DNA from: a virus
DNA: 44,234 nucleotides
Strand: one strand, 5' to 3'
IMG/VR virus record: IMGVR_UViG_3300035180_004104
Span: 1 to 44,234 of that record
Part shown: positions 23,778-31,560 of the stretch, piece after piece
Numbering within the stretch: position 1 is the first letter of the stretch
Layout: each line of letters opens with the position of its first letter
The notes under the pieces: generated by a model
Told to the model about the DNA's origin: nothing
Databases searched by the model: none
Seen by the model: the letters and a program-made list of their open reading frames with translations, nothing else
Position numbers and translations under genes: made by a program

Positions 23778-24893
23778 TCACGAACCTCTCAAGACGCGAA
23801 CCGAAGGCAGCAGCGTCAAACTCCGCGACGATGGCACTGGCATCAGCACTCGCCGTGATCCTTTCGGTAGCAGTGTGTCCTCGGCCGCCGCAGGTGGCGA
23901 TGGTTGCGCGCCGGATATCGTCAGCACAACCTGCTTGCCGACTGCAATCGCACTGCCTGCAGCAACGGCGATAGCCTGGCGCAGTGTTACAACCTTGCCT
24001 GTTGCCTGCACAGCGGCAGCGCCGATCTTGATCACCTGCTGCAGCGCGACGACCTTGCCGATTGCTGTCGCCACGGCATTGGCGATGCGGATCGCCAGAC
24101 CCAGCTTGACCTGCTGACCAGCACTCACAGCCCCGCCTGCGTTGACCGCGACTGACAGCGCCATTTTCACCTGTTGGCCGGTCGCCACGGCTGCGCCCGG
24201 ATCGACCGTGATGGTCTGGTTGCCAGCAACCGCCGGGTTGAACACGGCAACGGCGATGGCATGCACATAATTCGTGCCGGCCGTGTATGAGAAGACACCT
24301 GTCGGCGTTGCCGTAACCTGTATGGCATCGGCAAGAGCCATCGCCACATCGGCGCCAGCGAAGCTGCCGACATCAAAGAATTCGGTCCAGTTTGCTGCGG
24401 TCGGGTCGATCGCCGCCGTCTCACCGCTGGCCGTCGTGTTGTTCGCCATGGCGGCGAGCATGAACAGCAGCGCGCCATTCCTGGCAGGCGTGACACCTGT
24501 CGAGGTGGATGGCGTAGTGGTCTTCACGCCATCGAGCGCAACATACTGATCAAACGGCGTCGTCGGATCAACGCCGCGATATGCAGCCATCGCACCGATC
24601 GCCGCATTGCCCAAGGTTCGGGCGAAGACGATGCCTGTTTCAGCGCTTGGGCCGCGCATCTTGTAAGCCAGGGCCAACGAACTGCGCGAACTGCCGGTAT
24701 TTGCGACCGTGTTGCCGTTCGGCAATTGAACGATCAGGTTCCAAGTGCCCGGGATGGTGAAGGCCGGGGTATCTCGAAAGCTGATCGGAACAATCAGCAG
24801 ATCTTTATCTGCACAGCCGGTCGGCTCGGACACCGAGACGTCGCCGGCCGACACAATCACCGAGGACGAAACACCAACGCGCGTGATCGCCAT
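23778..24893 (-). CDS. Two-part fibre-like protein with 20-residue tandem repeats
   Basis: 371 aa from the ATG at 24893, whose A overlaps the TAA of the gene before it; the open frame reaches further upstream only by a TTG. Residues 1-225 form a Ser/Thr/Ala-rich beta domain with Ala-Ala-Tyr-Arg-Gly-Val-Asp-Pro-Thr-Thr-Pro-Phe at about 103-114 and Asn-Tyr-Val-His-Ala-Ile at about 208-213. Residues 233-328 are five 20-residue repeats. The C-terminal 40 residues are basic and Ser/Leu-rich. The plan suggests a surface or adhesion protein of the virion; no enzyme motif is visible. Confidence 0.6.
   Translation of the reverse strand: MAITRVGVSSSVIVSAGDVSVSEPTGCADKDLLIVPISFRDTPAFTIPGTWNLIVQLPNGNTVANTGSSRSSLALAYKMRGPSAETGIVFARTLGNAAIGAMAAYRGVDPTTPFDQYVALDGVKTTTPSTSTGVTPARNGALLFMLAAMANNTTASGETAAIDPTAANWTEFFDVGSFAGADVAMALADAIQVTATPTGVFSYTAGTNYVHAIAVAVFNPAVAGNQTITVDPGAAVATGQQVKMALSVAVNAGGAVSAGQQVKLGLAIRIANAVATAIGKVVALQQVIKIGAAAVQATGKVVTLRQAIAVAAGSAIAVGKQVVLTISGAQPSPPAAAEDTLLPKGSRRVLMPVPSSRSLTLLPSVRVLRGS
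23910..24197 (-). repeat. Coding tandem repeat, five 20-residue units
   Basis: The encoded units follow the pattern Gly-Ala-Ala-Val-Ala-Thr-Gly-Lys/Gln-x-Val-x-Leu-x-x-Ala-Ile-x-Val-Ala-Ala, in register for nearly 100 residues. Each has a Gly-Lys/Gln turn between two hydrophobic strands. The DNA repeats are diverged, so the duplication is old or under selection. Confidence 0.7.
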
Positions 24894-25069
24894 TAGGCCC
24901 GGTATTCCCAAACGGTAATCGAGATCAGCGAGTCGTAGCCGGCTTCAGCCATCACCCACTGTCCGCCAAGATAATACCCCTCGACGCCACCTTCCCAGCC
25001 GTCGCCAAAGATCAACACGACCAGATTTGCCGGCTCCGGTATCTCATCCGGCGTATGTCGTTGCGTCAT
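24893..25069 (-). CDS. Small hypothetical protein
   Basis: 58 aa from the ATG at 25069 (an upstream extension to 25123 runs into the previous gene). Contains Val-Val-Leu-Ile-Phe-Gly-Asp-Gly-Trp-Glu-Gly-Gly, Gly-Tyr-Tyr-Leu-Gly-Gly-Gln-Trp and a terminal Val-Trp-Glu-Tyr, reminiscent of small DUF551-type proteins with paired Trp motifs. The stop overlaps the next start. Confidence 0.5.
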   Translation of the reverse strand: MTQRHTPDEIPEPANLVVLIFGDGWEGGVEGYYLGGQWVMAEAGYDSLISITVWEYRA

Positions 25070-25079
25070 CTGCGCGGCC

Positions 25080-25523
25080 TTACGGCGTGGTGCTTTCCTG
25101 GAACAGCCCGGCCGCTTGCACATCGACCGTCAGCGTATTGCCGTCGGTGATGGTGATCGCGGCGCTGTAATCCAGGAAGCCGATCAGCGGCTTCAAGGGC
25201 GAGGTCGGCGTATCGTCATAGAAGACGACATACTGGAACGGCCCGATCGACCCGCCCGAGGCTGTCACCACGAAATCGGCGCAGGTGAATTGCCAGATAT
25301 TGGTGCCGGCGCCGGTTTCCAGGAAGGTGACGCCGGTCAGCGCGATCGGACCGCCATAGCCGTTGCCGGCGCCAAGCTGCGTGATATCCGCCAGCACCAG
25401 GCTGTTGGCCTTGCTGGGTGCCACATTGCTCAACACCGCCTTGAAGCTGTCGCTGCCGACATTGATCTTGCCGTTCCACAAGTAATTCGGCAGCTCACCG
25501 AACCGCGTGAAGGTTGTCGTCAT
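25080..25523 (-). CDS. Phage structural protein with an Asn-Tyr-Leu-Trp-Asn-Gly-Lys-Ile motif
   Basis: 147 aa. The start Phe-Gly-Glu-Leu-Pro-Asn-Tyr-Leu-Trp-Asn-Gly-Lys-Ile-Asn-Val then Phe-Lys-Ala-Val-Leu-Ser-Asn belongs to a widespread phage family of unknown but probably structural role. A Thr/Gly-rich beta chain with Asp-Phe-Val-Val-Thr-Ala-Ser-Gly-Gly and a Tyr-Val-Val-Phe-Tyr-Asp-Asp strand follows. It is transcribed just after a terminator-like hairpin and heads the small structural block before terminase. Confidence 0.6.
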   Translation of the reverse strand: MTTTFTRFGELPNYLWNGKINVGSDSFKAVLSNVAPSKANSLVLADITQLGAGNGYGGPIALTGVTFLETGAGTNIWQFTCADFVVTASGGSIGPFQYVVFYDDTPTSPLKPLIGFLDYSAAITITDGNTLTVDVQAAGLFQESTTP

Positions 25524-25542
25524 GGCGAAGCCCCAAATGAAA

Positions 25543-25573
25543 CGCCCGCCGACTCAGTGAAGAGCGGCGGGCG
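25543..25573 (-). terminator. Intrinsic terminator-like hairpin
   Basis: Perfect 9-bp arms CGCCCGCCG (25543-25551) and CGGCGGGCG (25565-25573), loop 13, followed on the minus strand by TTTCATTT. It lies between the DUF6362-like gene and the first structural gene, so it marks the border between regulatory and late transcription. Confidence 0.65.
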
Positions 25574-25603
25574 CAGAAATTCCAAGATTGACGCTGAAAG
25601 TAG

Positions 25604-26203
25604 TTAATTCTGTCTCGTTTGTCCAGGCGCTTGTGAAAAAACTTCGGCGAGCGATTGCAGCCCCTGCCGATACATGCGTCGCACACGCTCATGTCCGTAG
25701 TGCAACTCCTTGGCCAGCTTGCGAAAACTGCGGCCGGACGCATGCAGCATCAGCACCTTGCGGATGGTGCCGTCGGGAATCGCCAGCACGGCATTCAGCA
25801 TGCGTTCCATCAGCGCGATATCCCGGGTCGAGGGAATGAGACGCGGTGATTCGGCCGGTGCCGCGCCGTAGCCGCTCCATTCGCGCAGCACGCTGGGCCA
25901 GCCGCCGGCGCTGCTGGCCGCCATGACGCGCCCCGAGGGCAGTTGGCGCAGCGTCCGCATCGCGTCCCGCAACTGCGCATCCAGCTGCGCCAGATCGGCA
26001 TCCAGCGCGTCGTCATTGTCATTGGCCTTGCTCACGGGCCGCTGCGCATCACGGCGCTTGGAGAGGTCGCGCAGCTTGCGGCTCAGCGCTTCCAGATTGG
26101 CGGGGTCCGGCGCCGGCTTGTCGAGATAGCGATCGATCTCATCGGCCAGCTGCTGCAACCGCTGATCGGCGATGGTGTCCAGTCGTGCCCGCAATTTTGC
26201 CAT
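25604..26203 (-). CDS. DUF6362-like HTH protein, possible late regulator
   Basis: 199 aa. Residues 1-95 are charged helices. The C-terminal half has Gly-Gly-Trp-Pro-Ser-Val-Leu-Arg-Glu-Trp, Arg-Leu-Ile-Pro-Ser-Thr-Arg-Asp-Ile and then a helix-turn-helix: Arg-Lys-Val-Leu-Met-Leu-His-Ala, Ser-Phe-Arg-Lys-Leu-Ala-Lys-Glu, Gly-His-Glu-Arg-Val-Arg-Arg-Met-Tyr. This is the layout of DUF6362 proteins, with sigma-region-4-like spacing. Its place between replication and late genes fits a late-gene activator or antiterminator. ATG at 26203. Confidence 0.65.
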   Translation of the reverse strand: MAKLRARLDTIADQRLQQLADEIDRYLDKPAPDPANLEALSRKLRDLSKRRDAQRPVSKANDNDDALDADLAQLDAQLRDAMRTLRQLPSGRVMAASSAGGWPSVLREWSGYGAAPAESPRLIPSTRDIALMERMLNAVLAIPDGTIRKVLMLHASGRSFRKLAKELHYGHERVRRMYRQGLQSLAEVFSQAPGQTRQN

Positions 26204-26224
26204 GGTGTTTTCTCTCAGTGGAGC

Positions 26225-26461
26225 GTTTGGACGGTTGGATGGTTTGGATAGTTATTTCTATAGTGATATACAGGCGCTCACATATGCGTTTCCCAACAAA
26301 CGGTCCAACCGTCCAAACCCTCCAAGGACCAATTCAATCAGTCACTTGCGCATGGACGCCGCTGGACTGTTGGACGGTTCAGCCGCTTTGATCCGGCATT
26401 CCGCCATCATCCGGCCTGGGGTCGCGGCCCGATCCGCTCCCGGAACTCTCCAACTGTCCAA
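26225..26461. repeat. Array of four TTGGACGGTT-type repeats, candidate replication origin
   Basis: Copies at 26227-26239 (forward), 26304-26316 (reverse), 26370-26382 (forward, three mismatches at its end) and 26449-26461 (reverse, one mismatch) alternate in orientation at 77, 66 and 79 bases. The first pair is a 15-bp perfect inverted repeat (26225-26239/26304-26318) around an A/T-rich stretch (26250-26290). The last two lie in the 3' end of the helicase gene. Between 26204 and 26378 there is no gene. Confidence 0.55.
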
Positions 26462-27992
26462 TCTCTTCCTCGACCAAGGCGAGGTCGGTATAGAAGTAGA
26501 CGCCGACCTTTTCCTTCTCGTAATGCAGGTCGGAGAGACGCCGCCCGAAGGCCGTCCGGCTGGTCGGCTGCAGGCCGTTGATGCCGGCCCATTTGGTGAA
26601 GATGTCGAACAGCCGATTGGCCTGCACCTTCTGGCCCTTCTCGCGGCGCGTCACCACGCGCATGAATTCGCCGACCGTGTCGCTCTCCGATCGGTACTCA
26701 TCGGTGGCGTGCAGCACGCTCTCCGGCGCCACCAGGCCGCGTTCGCGCCAGATCAGGTATCCATCCAGCATCCAGTTCAGGATGCCGGCAGCTTCAAGCT
26801 TCAGCCGCTTGGGCAGCATCTTGTCGCGCTTGTTCTTCTGGATGAATTCCAGGAACGGCACCAGCAGGATGCGCCGCCAGATGCCCTCATCCTGGCCCCG
26901 CACCCGCGGCTTCTTGTTGAAGGCCAGCACCAGCTTGAAGCAGGGCATGAACTCGAAGAACGGCTGGTGCAGGTTGCGGGCGGTCATTTCCTCGCCGCCG
27001 GTGACCTGCTTGGTCATGCTCTCCGACAACGCCCGTGCGCCTTCCGGCTCGCTGGCGGTGATCAGCCGGGCGCCCGGCACCCGCGCCAGATCCGGTGTCG
27101 CATCGCCGCCGCGCCGCTTCTCATCGCTGAGGAAGGTCTCGATCGGCAGCACGATGGCATAGTCACCCATGATGTATTTGATGACATCCAACAGCGTCGA
27201 TTTGCCATTGGCCCCGGCGCCATGGGCCATCACCAGCTGCTGCTCGCTGATATCGCCGGTCAGGACATAGCCGAACCAGGTCTGCAGGAACACCTGCGTG
27301 TCCTTATCCGGCACGATCTGATCGAGAAACGTCAGCCATTGCGGGCAGCGCGCCGCCGGGTCATAGACGACATTGCAGATCCGGGTGATCAGGTCGTCAT
27401 GGCGATGCGGTCGCAGCTTGATCTCGCCATCGACGAGCTCCGGCAAGCCGTCTTCGCCGGTCGTCAGCTCGGTCGGCAGCTCAAGCGTGCCATTGGCCAC
27501 GTTCAACAGGAACGGCCTGTCATCCAATTCCCGCGCCAGGCGGCGGCGATAGGGCATGGCTGTCCGCAACATGGCATCCACCTTGGCGGCATTGCCGCTC
27601 GATCCTCGCCATTTGCCATGGTCCTCGATCCGCTTCAGCCACTCGCCGGGCGAAAATCCCTCCGGCGGATCGGCGCGCAGGCGCTTGAACTCCGCATCCA
27701 GGGCCTTGACCTCGCCGGCCATGGCATCGGCCACCAGATGCGCCCGTTTCATCGCCTCCGGCTCGCCACCCTGCGCCGACCAGCGCCGCCCGTCCCAGAT
27801 CAGCCATTCGGTGCCGTCGACATAGATCATGTCCTGGCCATGACGCGCGATCAGTCGGCGCGCATTGCCGATATCGTTGCGCGGTTCCAGGGCCAGCTTC
27901 AATTCGTCGACCGGCGCCTCGGCTTCCGCCACGGCGGCGGCGATCGCCGCGATCCCGGTGCCGGGTCCCTGTTGTTCACCCTGATCGCTCAC
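26379..27992 (-). CDS. SF3 helicase / P4-type primase-helicase (D5-like)
   Basis: 537 aa. GTG start overlapping the primase stop (GTGA). An N-terminal helical region (about 1-200) is followed by a superfamily 3 ATPase: Walker A Gly-Ala-Gly-Ala-Asn-Gly-Lys-Ser-Thr (258-266), an acidic Walker B region at about 305-320 and the C motif near Lys-Leu-Val-Leu-Ala-Phe-Asn-Lys-Lys-Pro (about 362-371). A winged-helix end follows. No primase active site of its own is obvious, so it works with the primase encoded next to it. It loads at the origin and unwinds phage DNA. The C-terminus is Gly/Ser/Asp-rich. Confidence 0.88.
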   Translation of the reverse strand: MSDQGEQQGPGTGIAAIAAAVAEAEAPVDELKLALEPRNDIGNARRLIARHGQDMIYVDGTEWLIWDGRRWSAQGGEPEAMKRAHLVADAMAGEVKALDAEFKRLRADPPEGFSPGEWLKRIEDHGKWRGSSGNAAKVDAMLRTAMPYRRRLARELDDRPFLLNVANGTLELPTELTTGEDGLPELVDGEIKLRPHRHDDLITRICNVVYDPAARCPQWLTFLDQIVPDKDTQVFLQTWFGYVLTGDISEQQLVMAHGAGANGKSTLLDVIKYIMGDYAIVLPIETFLSDEKRRGGDATPDLARVPGARLITASEPEGARALSESMTKQVTGGEEMTARNLHQPFFEFMPCFKLVLAFNKKPRVRGQDEGIWRRILLVPFLEFIQKNKRDKMLPKRLKLEAAGILNWMLDGYLIWRERGLVAPESVLHATDEYRSESDTVGEFMRVVTRREKGQKVQANRLFDIFTKWAGINGLQPTSRTAFGRRLSDLHYEKEKVGVYFYTDLALVEEEIGQLESSGSGSGRDPRPDDGGMPDQSG

Positions 27993-29113
27993 GCCACCCT
28001 CATGTCACGCTGAATCATATCGTTGAAATCCTTGCCCGGTTCCGCCCAGGCGACGCGCACCTCCAACCCCATCCGCTGAAACCGCAGCGTGGCGCAGTTG
28101 ATCAGCGCCCGCGTGATATGCGGGTCGCTGTCGCCATCACCCAGGATGATCAACCGCTTGACCGTGGCCGGCGGCAGGAAGCCGGGCCGGTCCAGATCCG
28201 GCCAGGGCGCCGGGATGCGGACACCGGGCCGGGTCGGATGCTCGACTTCGCTCTTGCGCCGCCGCCGCCATTCCTCGCCCCGTCCTGCGATATTGCCAAG
28301 GCTGAGGGCGGCCCAGACCGGCACCGTGCTGCCATGCTGGCGCAGGGCCTGCAGGACCGACAGCGAGGTTTCAATCCCCTCGCCGATCGCCAGCACGTCA
28401 TCGACCGGCGCAAGGCGCGTGGCGCCACCCCAACAGACACCCAGCATCTTCTTCGCCTGCTTGCCCAGCGGCGCCTTCGCGTCCCCATTGCGCGCGAGGA
28501 AGGTGCGGTGAATGCCGGTGATGCGACCCTCGTCGTTCTGCACCGCCGCCACCATGGCCGGGTAATGCGGCGCGCCAGGCGCCTTGTCGCTGGGCAGGTC
28601 GGGATGGAATCGCAAGGAGGGCGGTAAGCCGCCGATCGCAACCGGGTCAATGCCACGGCGGATCAGATAACGCTCGACCAGCGATCCCGGCGCCGGCCGC
28701 GAGACGCGCCAGATATCGCGTGACCAATCGATCGTGGCGGCGCGATAACGTTCTTCTTCCTGCTTGGAATAGGTCGCCGCCATCGGCGTCGCGAAGCGCT
28801 GGCGTGGCGCGATCCTGGCCGCTTCGTCTTCCGGCATCAGGCCGGCACGCGCCGCCAGCTCGGCAATCGCCGTCTTGTCGTCCAGGCGATGGATATCGCG
28901 ATAGAAGCCGATCACATCGCCTTTGGCGCCGCAGCCATAGCAGAGATAGACGCCCTTCCCCGGATTGACATAGAAGCTGGGCGTGCGCTCGCCATGGAAC
29001 GGACACAGCCCGACCAGCTCCCGGCCGGCCTTTTTGAGCACGACGCTGCCGGCGACCACTTCCATCAGGCTGATCTTGGCCTTAATGGCGTCGATGGAAT
29101 AGCGCGCCGTCAT
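27989..29113 (-). CDS. DNA primase, CHC2 zinc finger plus Toprim
   Basis: 374 aa. Zinc finger Cys37-x2-His40 and Cys58-x2-Cys61 at the N-terminus, then a Toprim domain with Glu245 in Ile-Gly-Glu-Gly-Ile-Glu-Thr-Ser and the Asp motif Ile-Leu-Gly-Asp-Gly-Asp-Ser-Asp near 330. It synthesises primers for phage replication. It starts with ATGA overlap after the methyltransferase gene and is followed by the SF3 helicase, the typical pair. No helicase domain is present, so the functions are split between two genes. Confidence 0.9.
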   Translation of the reverse strand: MTARYSIDAIKAKISLMEVVAGSVVLKKAGRELVGLCPFHGERTPSFYVNPGKGVYLCYGCGAKGDVIGFYRDIHRLDDKTAIAELAARAGLMPEDEAARIAPRQRFATPMAATYSKQEEERYRAATIDWSRDIWRVSRPAPGSLVERYLIRRGIDPVAIGGLPPSLRFHPDLPSDKAPGAPHYPAMVAAVQNDEGRITGIHRTFLARNGDAKAPLGKQAKKMLGVCWGGATRLAPVDDVLAIGEGIETSLSVLQALRQHGSTVPVWAALSLGNIAGRGEEWRRRRKSEVEHPTRPGVRIPAPWPDLDRPGFLPPATVKRLIILGDGDSDPHITRALINCATLRFQRMGLEVRVAWAEPGKDFNDMIQRDMRVA

Positions 29114-30363
29114 GCGACCTCAAGCGAATTAAATCCGGTCAGCAGCGACCCCTGCCGCAACATCGGCTCGATGCGGCGCCGGGCGATCGCGATCGATTGC
29201 TCGTTCAACTCGATCAGCACCGCATCGCGCTGCAGCTCGGCACAGACCAGGCCGGTTGTGCCGGCACCGCCGAAGGGGTCCAGTATAATCGCCGGCACCG
29301 GCGACTGCCGAGGACAAGGGCAACTTGGTTCCCATCCAACTGTGGCATGGGACACCGAGCCACGCTGTGATCCCGACCAGCGTGAACTCTCATCCAACTG
29401 CTCTTTAGTTCTCAAAGCAGCATCGGCCGATACATCTGCATGGGGGTGAAACGACTTCTCGGTAATCCGTCGCCATTGCGCCCCGCAATTCGGACAACAG
29501 CCTTTTTCCGATGTACCGGCTAAAATGCAGGGTCGCGCCAGATCGGGCGGAAAGGTCGCAAAATGCGCTTCCTTGAACGGCTTGGTGGCGATGCTCCAGA
29601 CGTTCTTGAGGTTTGCCGATCCTCGATCGGTCGCGTCAAGACGTGTGTGATTGATATGACCCTCATGGCGGGGCGTCAGGCCTCGCACCGCCTTCATTGG
29701 CCGATCGGCTCGATCGCCACCGTTGGCGCGCTGGCTGCCGACTTGATTGTCTATATCCTGTTGCCAACGAGCCTTGGAAGTCGGAGCGGCATCGGTCCGC
29801 ACAGCGACCGCGTCATAGAAATAGCGCTCGCTTTTGGAGAACAGAAACACCTTCTCATGCGCCGTCGCCGGCCGGTCGGTGATGCTCTCCGGCATCGGAT
29901 TGGGCTTGTGCCAGATGATTTCGCTCCTGACCCACCAACCAGCATCCTGCATGGCGATGGCGAAGCGGTTCGGCACCATGCAGAGATCCTTGGGCTTCAT
30001 CACGCCCTGGATGGTCGAAAACGGCTTGTCCCGAAACGTCCTGTCATCCGTGCCAAGGCGCTTCACCTCATCCGCGCGGCGGCCATTGGGCGATGTTGCA
30101 TAGCAATCGCCGTAATTGACCCAGCAGGTGCCATCAGGCCGCAGCACGCGCCGCACTTCGGCGAAGACCTCATTGACCATGACATCCAGATGTGCCGCCA
30201 GGGTTGGCTCGCAACCGATTTCCTTGGACTTCTCCGCGTGCGTATCGGGCAGATAAGAGCGCAGCCCCCAATAGGGCGGCGACGTGACCACGCAATGCAC
30301 GCTGCTATCCGGCAGGCCACGCAGCCGCTCGATGACATCGCCGTGCAGGATGCGGATCGTCAT
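29110..30363 (-). CDS. Orphan beta-class DNA methyltransferase (N4-cytosine or N6-adenine)
   Basis: 417 aa. Catalytic motif IV Thr-Ser-Pro-Pro-Tyr-Trp (27-32) precedes the AdoMet motif I Asp-Pro-Phe-Gly-Gly-Ala-Gly-Thr-Thr (362-370), the beta-class order. A Ser at the second position is common in m4C enzymes, but m6A enzymes also use it. A likely zinc ribbon (Cys-Cys-Pro-Asn-Cys ... Cys-Pro-Cys-Pro) precedes motif I. No restriction gene is nearby. It lies in the replication operon and may protect phage DNA or alter host methylation. Its ATGA-type overlaps show coupling with both neighbours. Confidence 0.88.
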   Translation of the reverse strand: MTIRILHGDVIERLRGLPDSSVHCVVTSPPYWGLRSYLPDTHAEKSKEIGCEPTLAAHLDVMVNEVFAEVRRVLRPDGTCWVNYGDCYATSPNGRRADEVKRLGTDDRTFRDKPFSTIQGVMKPKDLCMVPNRFAIAMQDAGWWVRSEIIWHKPNPMPESITDRPATAHEKVFLFSKSERYFYDAVAVRTDAAPTSKARWQQDIDNQVGSQRANGGDRADRPMKAVRGLTPRHEGHINHTRLDATDRGSANLKNVWSIATKPFKEAHFATFPPDLARPCILAGTSEKGCCPNCGAQWRRITEKSFHPHADVSADAALRTKEQLDESSRWSGSQRGSVSHATVGWEPSCPCPRQSPVPAIILDPFGGAGTTGLVCAELQRDAVLIELNEQSIAIARRRIEPMLRQGSLLTGFNSLEVA

Positions 30364-30677
30364 GCCGCCACCTTCTCATGCCGCCGGCGGCGCGACAGCT
30401 TGGCGCGCACCGCCTGATGGGTGCGGTTCAGCACCAGCTCGATGACCCGGCCGGGAACGCCGGCATCGGTCAGGATCTGCAGGCGCGCGATTTCATCCTT
30501 GCGCCATTCATCCCGTGTTTCACGGGAAACTGTGACACCGTTAAGACCGGCCAGCCAGCACATGCCCTCGGCCGATTTCGGCGCGAACGGGCAATCATCC
30601 GCCCGCTGTTTCAACCGCGCGGCGATGCGACCGCGATAGATCAGCTTGTCCCATTGTGTAGGTATCACGCGCGGCAT
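30360..30677 (-). CDS. Small basic DNA-binding-like protein
   Basis: 105 aa, basic. The C-terminal part (about 60-97) reads like a Myb/GcrA-type HTH: Trp-Arg-Lys-Asp-Glu-Ile-Ala-Arg-Leu, Gly-Val-Pro-Gly-Arg-Val-Ile, Asn-Arg-Thr-His-Gln-Ala-Val-Arg-Ala-Lys-Leu. The N-terminus has Cys residues (Asp-Asp-Cys-Pro-Phe, Met-Cys-Trp-Leu). Lies between the methyltransferase and two small genes, all coupled. Function unknown. Confidence 0.5.
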   Translation of the reverse strand: MPRVIPTQWDKLIYRGRIAARLKQRADDCPFAPKSAEGMCWLAGLNGVTVSRETRDEWRKDEIARLQILTDAGVPGRVIELVLNRTHQAVRAKLSRRRRHEKVAA

Positions 30678-30875
30678 CTAGATCAGGCTCCCCTGTTTCG
30701 GCGCATCGCCCGGCGCTTGCGCCTGCGCCCGGCTCTGTTCCAACTCGGCCCGATGCGTGGCGCAGGACCACACACCGGCCACGCCGCGCCGCATGTCGAC
30801 GCCATAGCCAAACAAAGCCACCTCACGGCACCCCTGATGGAAACAGGCATGCTCGAAGCGATCGAAGGTCGTCAT
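30678..30875 (-). CDS. Small hypothetical protein with Cys motifs
   Basis: 65 aa with His-Ala-Cys-Phe-His-Gln-Gly-Cys-Arg near the start and Trp-Ser-Cys-Ala-Thr-His-Arg in the middle, four potential metal ligands (Cys/His), then a polar tail. ATG at 30875. Coupled to both neighbours by overlaps. No family recognised. Confidence 0.5.
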   Translation of the reverse strand: MTTFDRFEHACFHQGCREVALFGYGVDMRRGVAGVWSCATHRAELEQSRAQAQAPGDAPKQGSLI

Positions 30876-31162
30876 CGGCCACCGCCCTGGCGCGTGGCGC
30901 CGCGCTCGATCCCCGGCAGGGCGCAGAGGCTGCGGCGGTTGCCGTCGCCCATATTGCTGGCGACGGCGCGGGTCAGGTCGGCGGCGATATCCAGCGCCAG
31001 CCGGTCGCCGACCGCGACCACGGATCGTTTGCCACCGATCACCAGCGCGATCTCGATCGCATCGCCGGGCACCGCATGCACCACATAGGCCATGCTGGGC
31101 GCCTGCATCCTGGCACCGCGCAGCGCGCCGGGCTGTGGCATCTTCGCGTTTCGACAGGTCAT
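30872..31162 (-). CDS. Small hypothetical protein
   Basis: 96 aa from the ATG at 31162 (a G-rich ribosome site about 6 bases upstream); an open frame continues further upstream but has no supported start. The centre is beta-like (Val-Val-His-Ala-Val-Pro-Gly-Asp-Ala-Ile-Glu-Ile-Ala-Leu-Val-Ile-Gly-Gly-Lys). The product is basic. No family recognised. It is the first gene after a 398-base non-coding stretch. Confidence 0.5.
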   Translation of the reverse strand: MTCRNAKMPQPGALRGARMQAPSMAYVVHAVPGDAIEIALVIGGKRSVVAVGDRLALDIAADLTRAVASNMGDGNRRSLCALPGIERGATRQGGGR

Positions 31163-31560
31163 GAAGCCCCCGCTGCGGATGGAAGGATGGGATATTTGAC
31201 GATGGACCAGGCGGCCCTTACACTGCCCGGCCCATCGCTGTTGTGCAGGAACGGCGCTGCACATTGCCCCGGGTCGCGGCTCCCTCGCTATCCTCCCCGG
31301 GCATCTGTCATGGCCCGGCTACCTTCGCGAGATCGACACCCCTTCCCAGCTCAGGTGTCCGTGGGGCTATCCGATTAACCTGCCCCGTGGCGATTTCTTC
31401 GTCGGACTCTGCGTGCGTGTTCCGCTCCCGTTGTCACGCCCCAGGCCAATCACTCCACCGCTGCAGCGGCTTCATTGTGAGAGAGCACCTGTCAAAACTG
31501 TTGCCGGCTTCTCGGGCCACGGCCGGCGCGTGGGGATCACGCCTTGCGGCGCACCCGAAT
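31163..31560 (-). other. 398-base non-coding stretch with clustered stem-loops
   Basis: No credible gene on either strand. Four short stems lie between 31242 and 31386: TGTGCAG/CTGCACA (31242-31263), CCGGGC/GCCCGG (31297-31318), GACACC/GGTGTC (31335-31359) and GGGGC/GCCCC (31363-31386). A 12-bp palindrome is at 31458-31469. On the minus strand this is the leader of the replication operon after the CII-like gene. GC content makes short stems likely by chance, so a structured RNA is only a candidate. Confidence 0.4.

Noticed and set aside
26172-28013. 613-codon plus-strand frame opposite the SF3 helicase
   Set aside because: The minus strand has an intact helicase with Walker motifs; the long opposite frame follows from high GC and codon phase.
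31242-31386. A known riboswitch
   Set aside because: The stems and loops match no riboswitch consensus I can recall and no biosynthesis or transport gene follows.
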